Below are positions 1 to 5,038 of a DNA stretch of 5,038 nt, piece after piece. The number at the start of each line of letters is the position of its first letter. Position 1 is the stretch's first letter. Under the pieces are notes generated by a model that saw only the letters and a list, made by a program, of their open reading frames with translations, searched no databases and was not told where the DNA came from. The position numbers and the translations under genes were made by a program. The stretch lies in contig JAOUHR010000192.1 of assembly GCA_029884515.1 (NCBI GenBank), forward strand, positions 1 to 5,038, given 5' to 3'. Source of the DNA: Gemmatimonadota bacterium (GTDB taxonomy: Bacteria; Gemmatimonadota; Gemmatimonadetes; Gemmatimonadales; Gemmatimonadaceae).

Positions 1-258
1 GGCGATCCCCTTGGCGATCGCGCCGGCCACGCGGAGCGAGGTGAAGCTGCCCGGACCGGCCCCGCAGACGACGCGCTGCAGATCGCGCGGGGAGGTACCA
101 GCCTCCTCCAGGGTGCCGAGTATCGCGGGGAAGTAGCGTTCCTCCCCGTCGCTTCGCATCTCGACCGTCCGCTCCGCCGCCAGCGCGCCGTCGCGCAGCA
201 CTGCGACCGTCCCGATCGAGGCCGACGCGTCCAGAACGAGCCAGTGGCCGGCGCTCAC
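1..258 (-). CDS. tsaB: tRNA t6A37 biosynthesis protein TsaB (3' partial)
   Basis: Reading the minus strand from GTG at 258 gives 86 codons open to the window edge, so only about the first third of a protein of roughly 220-230 residues is present. TsaB is the ASKHA-fold, catalytically inactive partner that dimerises with TsaD in t6A37 synthesis. The visible part has the family N-terminus (WLVLDASASIGTVAVLRDG, 6-24) and the hallmark loop GPGSFTSLRV (68-77) followed by AGAIAKGIA. The usual Gly after SFT is Ser here. GTG 258 forms a GTGA overlap with the tsaE stop; an in-frame GTG directly before it (261) is an alternative that would add one residue. No Shine-Dalgarno is seen, as expected for re-initiation after tsaE. 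TsaD is the paralogous alternative, but its metal-binding HxxxH motif is absent from the visible region and pairing with tsaE favours TsaB. Confidence 0.93.
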   Translation of the reverse strand, partial: MSAGHWLVLDASASIGTVAVLRDGALAAERTVEMRSDGEERYFPAILGTLEEAGTSPRDLQRVVCGAGPGSFTSLRVAGAIAKGIA

Positions 259-668
259 CACGTGAGCCGCCGCAAGTCCGGCCGACCGGCCACATGCTCG
301 AGCCTGAGCGCAACGTGACCCGGCGGCACCGCGTCCAGCACGCGCTCGGGCCACTCCACGAGCACGACGCCGCGCGCCCGACGGATCTCCTCCCAGCCCA
401 GTTGGTGCAGCTGCTCCGGTCCCTCGATCCGGTAGAGGTCCACGTGGAACACCGGCCCGCGCGGCGAGCGGTGCTCGCGCACCACTCCGTAGGTCGGGCT
501 CGTGACCGGCTCGACGACCCCCTGCGCGCGCGCGACGGCGCGCACCAGCGTCGTCTTGCCGGCGCCGAGCTCGCCGCTGAGCGTGACCCACGCGGGCGGC
601 ACGAGGGTGCGGCCGAACGCCTCTCCCCAGGCGACGAGCTCGGTCTCGGTCAGCTCAGCGGCGGGCAC
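255..668 (-). CDS. tsaE: tRNA t6A37 biosynthesis ATPase TsaE
   Basis: P-loop ATPase that works with TsaB and TsaD to transfer threonylcarbamoyl to A37 of ANN-decoding tRNAs, regulating the TsaBD complex. From GTG at 668 the product is 137 residues, close to the usual size of about 150. Motifs: Walker [10 protein letters not shown] (32-40), SPTYGVV (57-63, counterpart of SPTF/Y in the family), HVDLYRI (75-81) and VEWPERV (104-110, the conserved EWPE). The frame stays open upstream to about 905 inside uvrB, but the extra sequence is an Arg/Ser-rich shadow of uvrB. GTG 668 is preferred because it gives the expected N-terminus and places the start 14 nt inside the uvrB end, with a purine-rich GGGAAG about 10 nt upstream as a weak ribosome site. 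The TGA stop at 257-255 overlaps the start of tsaB. The packing implies translational coupling with both neighbours. The start could be a few codons off; the identity is secure. Confidence 0.95.
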   Translation of the reverse strand: MPAAELTETELVAWGEAFGRTLVPPAWVTLSGELGAGKTTLVRAVARAQGVVEPVTSPTYGVVREHRSPRGPVFHVDLYRIEGPEQLHQLGWEEIRRARGVVLVEWPERVLDAVPPGHVALRLEHVAGRPDLRRLTW

Positions 669-2703
669 GTGCCCGCTTCCCGCCGCCCTCGCCCATCGCG
701 GCCTTGAGGTCGAACAGCTCGTCGCGCAGCCGCGCGGCGGTCTCGAAGTCGAGGTCCTTCGCCGCGGTGCGCATCTCCTCCTCGAGTCGCTGCACGAGTC
801 CCGGCAGGTCGTCCGTGCCGTAGGAGCGCTGCGCCTCCGCCACCTTCTTCTGCTTCTTGCCTCGCGTCCGGTCGGCCTCGCGCTCCTCCGTGCCGTCCCG
901 CGCATCCGCGACCCGCGTCGAGAATCGCACCTGGTCCACGCTCTTCACGACTCCCGCCGGCACGATGCCGTGCTCGGCGTTGTGCGCCGCCTGCTTCTCG
1001 CGGCGACGCGCCGTCTCGTCCAGGCAACGCTGCATGGAACCGGTGATCCGGTCGGCGTAGAAGATCGCGCGGCCCTCCACGTGCCGGGCCGCGCGTCCCA
1101 CCGTCTGGATGAGCGAGCGGTCGGAGCGCAGGAAGCCCTCCTGGTCGGCGTCGAGGATGGCGACCAGCGAGACCTCCGGCAGGTCGAGCCCCTCACGCAG
1201 GAGGTTGATGCCGATGAGCACGTCGAACTCGCCGAGCCGCAGGCCGCGGACGATCTCCATGCGCTCGATCGCGTCGATGTCGGCGTGCATGTACCGCACC
1301 CGCACGCCCACCTGCGCGAGGTAGTCGCTGAGGTCCTCGGCCATGCGCTTCGTGAGGGTGGTCACGAGCACCCGCTCGCCGCGCCGCTCGCGGAGCCGGA
1401 TCTCGTGCAGCAGGTCGTCCACCTGTCCCTTCACCGGACGGATGTCGATCACGGGGTCGAGCAGCCCCGTGGGCCGGATCACCTGCTCCACCACGACGCC
1501 CTCGGAGAGCTTGAGCTCGAGCTCGCCGGGCGTCGCCGAGACCATCAGCGCGCGCGGGGTGAGCGCGAGGAACTCGTCGAACATCAGCGGCCGGTTGTCG
1601 AGCGCGCTCGGCAGGCGGAACCCGTACTCGACGAGGGTGGTCTTGCGGGCCCGGTCGCCATTGAACATCCCGCCGATCTGCGGGAGCGTGACGTGCGACT
1701 CGTCCACCACCACGAGGAAGTCGTCGGGGAAGTAGTCGAAGAGGCAGGCCGGGCGCGCGCCCGGCTCGCGGGCCGCGAGGATGCGCGAGTAGTTCTCGAT
1801 GCCCGGGCAGGTGCCGATCTCCAGCATCATCTCGATGTCGAAGTTCGTGCGCGACTCGAGGCGCTGCGCCTCGAGGAGCTTCCCCGCCTGCTTCAGCGCG
1901 ACCAGGCGCTCGACGAGTTCCGCCCGGATCTCCTTCACGGCACGCTCCAGCGATGGGCGCGTGGTGACGAAGTGCTTGGCGGGGTACACGGCGGTCCGCT
2001 GGAGCGTGGTGATGGTCTGGCCCGTGAGCGGGTCGATCTTCGAGATGCGCTCGATCTCGTCCCCGAACATCTCGATCCGCACCGCCTGCTCCTCGTAGGC
2101 GGGGAAGATCTCCACCGTGTCGCCGCGCACCCGGAAGGTGCCGCGCTCGAAGGCGACGTCGTTGCGGCCGTACTGGATGCGCACGAGCGCCTTCAGGATG
2201 TCGTCGCGCGGGATCGTCTGCCCGGTGCCCAGCATCACCATCGACTCGCGGTAGGTCTCGGGATCGCCGAGGCCATAGATCGCGGAGACGGTGGCCACGA
2301 TGATGACGTCGTCGCGCTCCATCAACGAGGAGGTCGCACGGAGCCGCAGGCGGTCGATGTCCTCGTTGATCGAGGCGTCCTTCTCGATGTACGTGTCCGA
2401 CGCCGGGACGTACGCCTCGGGCTGGTAGTAATCGTAGTACGAGATGAAGTACTCGACCGCGTTGTTCGGGAAGAACCCCTTGAGTTCCCCGTAGAGCTGG
2501 GCCGCCAGCGTCTTGTTGTGCGAGAGCACGAGCGCCGGCTTGCCGTAGTGTGCGATGACGTTCGCGACGGTCATGGTCTTCCCCGAACCCGTCACGCCCA
2601 GGAGCGTCTGGAACCGGTCGCCGCGCGCGAGCCCCGCCGTGAGTTCGGCGATGGCGCGCGGTTGGTCACCGGCGGGTGCGAAGGGGGCCTGGAGCTGGAA
2701 CAC
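655..2703 (-). CDS. uvrB: UvrABC excinuclease subunit B (UvrB)
   Basis: Damage-verification helicase of nucleotide excision repair: loaded on DNA by UvrA, it inserts a beta-hairpin between the strands and recruits UvrC for incision. The 682-residue product is full length for the family (E. coli UvrB is 673). Visible in order: the N-terminal GDQP motif (12-15), Walker A GVTGSGKT (36-43), beta-hairpin [12 protein letters not shown] (89-100), GIENYSR (301-307), Walker B/motif II DESH (334-337), SATPG (389-393), [10 protein letters not shown] (448-457), [13 protein letters not shown] (498-510), motif [10 protein letters not shown] (533-540), and a C-terminal UVR domain (about 634-669) for UvrC contact. 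A charged, Lys/Arg/Glu-rich linker (about 600-625) precedes the UVR domain, and a basic tail (KRARARR) ends the protein. The GTG start at 2703 is chosen because it gives the usual N-terminus and no ATG, GTG or TTG lies in frame between it and the upstream stop. No Shine-Dalgarno or LexA-type palindrome is apparent in the 60-nt gap. The stop overlaps the start of tsaE. Confidence 0.98.
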   Translation of the reverse strand: MFQLQAPFAPAGDQPRAIAELTAGLARGDRFQTLLGVTGSGKTMTVANVIAHYGKPALVLSHNKTLAAQLYGELKGFFPNNAVEYFISYYDYYQPEAYVPASDTYIEKDASINEDIDRLRLRATSSLMERDDVIIVATVSAIYGLGDPETYRESMVMLGTGQTIPRDDILKALVRIQYGRNDVAFERGTFRVRGDTVEIFPAYEEQAVRIEMFGDEIERISKIDPLTGQTITTLQRTAVYPAKHFVTTRPSLERAVKEIRAELVERLVALKQAGKLLEAQRLESRTNFDIEMMLEIGTCPGIENYSRILAAREPGARPACLFDYFPDDFLVVVDESHVTLPQIGGMFNGDRARKTTLVEYGFRLPSALDNRPLMFDEFLALTPRALMVSATPGELELKLSEGVVVEQVIRPTGLLDPVIDIRPVKGQVDDLLHEIRLRERRGERVLVTTLTKRMAEDLSDYLAQVGVRVRYMHADIDAIERMEIVRGLRLGEFDVLIGINLLREGLDLPEVSLVAILDADQEGFLRSDRSLIQTVGRAARHVEGRAIFYADRITGSMQRCLDETARRREKQAAHNAEHGIVPAGVVKSVDQVRFSTRVADARDGTEEREADRTRGKKQKKVAEAQRSYGTDDLPGLVQRLEEEMRTAAKDLDFETAARLRDELFDLKAAMGEGGGKRARARR

Positions 2704-2731
2704 GGAACCGCAGAAGGGAGAGGGAAGATGT

Positions 2732-2759
2732 GAGAGGAGAGGACGTGCCCTCCCCTCCC
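2732..2759 (-). terminator. GC-rich hairpin in the gap before uvrB; possible terminator or leader structure
   Basis: In minus-strand RNA, bases 2759-2749 (GGGAGGGGAGG) pair with 2742-2732 (CCUCUCCUCUC) around the 6-nt loop 2748-2743. This makes an 11-bp stem with two G-U wobbles and no mismatch. It begins about 5 nt after the stop of the membrane protein gene and ends 28 nt before the uvrB GTG. No U-tract follows (the next bases are ACAUCUUCCC), so it is not a textbook intrinsic terminator. It could partly terminate or stabilise the upstream transcript 3' end, or be part of the uvrB leader. The structure is seen; its role is inference. Confidence 0.35.
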
Positions 2760-2763
2760 GCGC

Positions 2764-3210
2764 TCACCCCATGCCGGGGAAGAGCGGGCGCTGCCAGGGG
2801 ATGCCCCAGAGGATCATCACCATGGTGATCGCGATGAACACCAGCGCCTTCCGGTGGCGCGCCGCGTCGTTGGCGGCGTTCTTCGCCACGATCCCGCCGA
2901 TGGTCATCAGCACCACCGCGATGACCATCACCGTGGGGTGCTCGGCCACGAAGACGCGCGTGGCCGCGTCGCCCATGGTGGCCTTCATGTCGCTCATCGC
3001 CGTCTTGATGAACGGGCTGGTGACGAAGAGCACCAGGCCGAGCAGCAGCTGCGTGTGCAGCGCGGCCGTGAAGAAGAGACCGGTGCGGCGCGCGTCCGCG
3101 TACGGACGGTCGCCGGAGATGCCCTGATACGCCTTCAGCAGCGCGAGCACTCCGAGCGCGAGCACCACCCACCGGAGCAGGTTGTGCGTGTTGAGCAGGA
3201 TGGCATGCAT
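2764..3210 (-). CDS. Small four-helix membrane protein, function unknown
   Basis: Encodes 148 residues from ATG at 3210 to TGA at 2764. Four hydrophobic segments are visible at about residues 8-26, 45-64, 91-109 and 121-138, separated by short polar loops, so it is very probably an inner-membrane protein; there is no cleavable signal peptide. His9, His52 and His91 each fall in or at the edge of one of the first three helices, followed by a short proline-containing tail (WGIPWQRPLFPGMG). The pattern (LLNTHNLLRW near the start, HTQLLLGL in helix 2, EHPTVM entering helix 3, IPW near the end) resembles a family of small membrane proteins I recall mainly from Bacteroidota and Gemmatimonadota, sometimes labelled cytochrome b-like. 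That label is unproven, and heme binding is inference from the histidines only. It lies 37 nt after rel and 60 nt before uvrB on the same strand. No Shine-Dalgarno sequence precedes the ATG; the leader is pyrimidine-rich. Coding status is well supported by the coherent membrane topology; function is not assigned. Confidence 0.85.
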   Translation of the reverse strand: MHAILLNTHNLLRWVVLALGVLALLKAYQGISGDRPYADARRTGLFFTAALHTQLLLGLVLFVTSPFIKTAMSDMKATMGDAATRVFVAEHPTVMVIAVVLMTIGGIVAKNAANDAARHRKALVFIAITMVMILWGIPWQRPLFPGMG

Positions 3211-3247
3211 GGACGGGGGGCCGGAGAGGAGGTGAGAACCCCGGAAT
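3211..3247 (-). other. 37-nt pyrimidine-rich gap between rel and membrane protein gene, with anti-Shine-Dalgarno-like motif
   Basis: The minus-strand leader of the membrane protein gene lacks a Shine-Dalgarno sequence and instead carries UCACCUCCU (3235-3227), which equals the 3'-tail core of bacterial 16S rRNA, followed by CUCUCCGG and a C-run up to the ATG. No convincing -10/-35 pair was found: the only TATAAT-like match is TAGATT overlapping the rel stop, with no suitable -35. The short spacing fits read-through from rel. The motif may be chance in C/T-rich sequence. Confidence 0.3.
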
Positions 3248-5038
3248 CTAGCCTTCTTCCGCGGTCAGGCGCTCCCGTCGCGCCACCTCGCTCACGCCCT
3301 TCACGCGTCGCGCCGCCTTGATGATCTTGTCGAGGTGCGCGAGGTTCTCGACCTCGACGAGCGCCGCGCCCACCACGCGCCCGTCGATCGTCTTGAGCTC
3401 GAGCGAGCGGATGTCGGTGCCGGTGCCGCTCACGGCGGCGGCCAGGTCCGCGTAGAGGCCCCGCCGGTCGTTCCCCTCGATGGAAAGGCGGATCACGAAG
3501 CGCTCGCCAGCGCTCTCCTGCCAGTCGATCTCGAGCCGCCGCTCGGGCTCGTGCACGAGATGGAGCAGGTTCGGGCAGTCCTGCCGGTGGATGCTCACCC
3601 CGCGTCCGCGCGTGACGTAGCCCACCACGGTGTCGCCCGGCACGGGCTGGCAGCACTGGGCGTAACGCACCATCAGGCCGTCGGCCCCCTGGATGCGGAG
3701 GCCGCGCGAGGTGCCGGGCCGGCGCATCCGGTCGATCAGCCGCTCGAGCGCGCTCGGCTTGAGCGCCGTCTCCTGTGTGACGTCGAGGTCGGGGTAGACC
3801 GCCTTCAGCAGTTGGGTGACGGTGATGTCACCCTGCCCGATGCTCGCGAAGACGTGGTCGTGGTCGTTGAGCTTGAGGGCCGACGCCCCGCGCGTGAGCT
3901 CGGCGTCGGTGAGCTTGGCGTGGCGCCGGCGGCGCAGCTCGCGGTCGAGGATCTCCTGGCCGACCGTCACGAAGGTCTTCTGCTCCTCATTGCGGAGCCA
4001 CTGGCGGATGCGGTGGCGCGCACGCCCGGTGTGGACATGGGCGAGCCAGTCCCGGCTCGGCCGCGCGTTCGGCGAGCGGATGATCTCCACCGTCTCCGAA
4101 TTCCGCAGTTCCCGCGAGAGCGGCACGATCCGCCCGTTCACCCGGGCGCCCTGCGTGTGCAGGCCCACCTGCGTGTGCACAGCGAAGGCGAAGTCGATCG
4201 GCGTGGCGCCCTTCGGCAGCTGGATCACGTCACCATTGGGCGTGAACACGAAGATCTCATCCTGGTACAGGTCGAGCTTGAGGAACTCGAGGAACTGGTC
4301 GGGCGTCTCGGCATCCAGCTGGAGCTCGAGCACCTGGCGGAACCAGGAGAGCTGGCGGTCGAGGTCGCGCTTGCCGCCCTTCTCGCCCTCCTTGTAGAGC
4401 CAGTGCGCCGCGATGCCGTATTCGGCCGTGCGGTGCATCTCGCGCGTCCGGATCTGGATCTCGAACAGCGTCCCGCGGGGCCCGAAGACGGTCGTGTGCA
4501 GCGACTGGTAGCCATTGGACTTCGGGCTCGCGATGTAGTCCTTGATCCGCTCCTGCAGCGGTGTCCAGGCGCCGTGGATCACGCCGAGCGCGTGGTAGCA
4601 CTCCGGCACGTTCTCCACGAGGACGCGGATCGCGTAGAGGTCGTAGATGTCGTCGTACGGCTTGTCGCGCCGCTGCATCTTGTTCCAGATCGACCAGAGG
4701 TGTTTCGGTCGCCCCCCGACCTCGTGGAGGATCACGCCGGAATCGCGCAGCCGGGTCTCCAGCGGGACGATCATCTCGCCGATCAGCGCGTCACGGTCAG
4801 CACGCTTGTTCGCGATCAACTTGGCGAGCGACTGATAGTCCGTCGGCTCCATCCACTTGAAGGCGAGGTCCTCGAGCTCCGCCTTCATGGACGCGAGGCC
4901 GAACCGGTGCGCCATCGGTGCGTAGAGGTCGCGCGTCTCGAGCGCGATCCGGCGGCGCTTCTCCTCGGGCATCCACTCCAGCGTCCGCATGTTGTGGAGC
5001 CGGTCGGCGAGCTTCACCAGGATCACCCGGGCGTCCTT
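3248..5038 (-). CDS. rel: Bifunctional (p)ppGpp synthetase/hydrolase, RelA/SpoT family (5' partial)
   Basis: Makes and degrades the alarmone (p)ppGpp in the cytoplasm during the stringent response. The visible 596 residues, ending at a TAG stop, are the C-terminal part of a long RSH protein; the reading frame is open to the window edge, so the start and most of the HD hydrolase domain (roughly 130-150 residues in relatives) lie outside. Numbering from the edge, the tail of the HD domain is seen as DRLHNMRT (12-19), retaining the Asp and Asn that serve the Mn-dependent hydrolase and that E. coli RelA lacks. The synthetase domain follows, with DIYDLYAIRV (130-139), GYQSLHT (176-182) and EIQIRT (193-198). 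A TGS domain (about 261-322, with AVHTQVG at 286-292), a helical region, a zinc-finger/CC domain (Cys462, Cys463, His484, Cys488) and a C-terminal ACT domain (about 513-590) complete it. The retained hydrolase residues favour a Rel/SpoT-type enzyme over synthetase-only RelA; rel and spoT cannot be separated here. No frameshift or missing domain is seen. Confidence 0.96.
   Translation of the reverse strand, partial: KDARVILVKLADRLHNMRTLEWMPEEKRRRIALETRDLYAPMAHRFGLASMKAELEDLAFKWMEPTDYQSLAKLIANKRADRDALIGEMIVPLETRLRDSGVILHEVGGRPKHLWSIWNKMQRRDKPYDDIYDLYAIRVLVENVPECYHALGVIHGAWTPLQERIKDYIASPKSNGYQSLHTTVFGPRGTLFEIQIRTREMHRTAEYGIAAHWLYKEGEKGGKRDLDRQLSWFRQVLELQLDAETPDQFLEFLKLDLYQDEIFVFTPNGDVIQLPKGATPIDFAFAVHTQVGLHTQGARVNGRIVPLSRELRNSETVEIIRSPNARPSRDWLAHVHTGRARHRIRQWLRNEEQKTFVTVGQEILDRELRRRRHAKLTDAELTRGASALKLNDHDHVFASIGQGDITVTQLLKAVYPDLDVTQETALKPSALERLIDRMRRPGTSRGLRIQGADGLMVRYAQCCQPVPGDTVVGYVTRGRGVSIHRQDCPNLLHLVHEPERRLEIDWQESAGERFVIRLSIEGNDRRGLYADLAAAVSGTGTDIRSLELKTIDGRVVGAALVEVENLAHLDKIIKAARRVKGVSEVARRERLTAEEG

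Noticed and set aside
668..905. An N-terminal extension of tsaE giving a 216-residue protein
   Set aside because: The added residues are Arg/Ser/Thr-rich out-of-frame translation of the uvrB 3' end, including its UVR domain. The normal TsaE N-terminus begins near GTG 668.
502..2733. A 743-codon open reading frame on the plus strand, opposite uvrB and longer than it
   Set aside because: Its codon boundaries coincide exactly with those of uvrB on the other strand, so its stops would need TTA, CTA or TCA codons in uvrB, which are avoided in G+C-rich genomes. The product is a low-complexity Arg/His/Leu/Glu/Val/Asp-rich sequence with no recognisable domain, while uvrB is unmistakable.
2697..2763. 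A possible SOS/LexA operator before uvrB
   Set aside because: I looked for CTGT-N8-ACAG and GAAC-N4-GTTC type palindromes. Only a short direct GGAAC repeat spanning the start codon is present, which is not an operator.
3203..3212. CATGCATG palindrome over the start codon of the membrane protein gene
   Set aside because: An 8-bp palindrome of this kind is expected by chance and follows from the Met-His-Ala codons; nothing else supports a binding site.
3227..3235. A perfect AGGAGGTGA Shine-Dalgarno-like sequence on the plus strand
   Set aside because: No start codon at proper spacing opens a plausible plus-strand gene; the frames downstream are antisense to rel and give low-complexity products. 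It is kept only as a minus-strand leader observation.
3816..4397. Plus-strand open frames opposite rel (also 4561-4860 and others)
   Set aside because: They are Arg/Ser-rich shadows of the rel coding frame with no domain, no ribosome site and no independent support.

Overview
This is a G+C-rich (about two thirds by eye) bacterial chromosomal segment in which every supportable gene lies on the minus strand. Transcription runs from position 5038 towards 1. In transcription order it holds: a bifunctional-type (p)ppGpp synthetase/hydrolase gene (rel/spoT family, 5' end outside the window), a small four-helix membrane protein of unassigned function, uvrB (nucleotide excision repair), tsaE and the first 86 codons of tsaB (both for tRNA t6A37 modification).

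Layout: rel occupies 5038-3248. A 37-nt gap leads to the membrane protein (3210-2764), and a 60-nt gap with a strong GC-rich hairpin leads to uvrB (2703-655). The last three genes are tightly packed: tsaE starts 14 nt inside uvrB, and tsaB starts within the tsaE stop codon through a GTGA overlap. All three start with GTG. This suggests that uvrB-tsaE-tsaB is translationally coupled. Whether rel and the membrane gene share the transcript cannot be decided from sequence. No intergenic stretch is longer than 60 nt, and I see no tRNA, rRNA, CRISPR, insertion sequence or phage feature.

Organism: the G+C content, GTG starts, absence of clear Shine-Dalgarno sites at the two spaced genes, and the small membrane protein (which resembles a family I associate with Bacteroidota and Gemmatimonadota) point tentatively to a Gemmatimonadota-like bacterium. 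This is inference from memory of family distribution and was not tested by a search.

Functionally this is a housekeeping region: stringent-response alarmone turnover, DNA damage repair and a universal tRNA modification needed for accurate decoding of ANN codons. I do not see a new defence or mobile system. The items most worth a second look are the uncharacterised membrane protein with one histidine in or at the edge of each of three helices, the hairpin and pyrimidine-rich leaders in the two gaps, and the coupled DNA repair/tRNA modification gene order.
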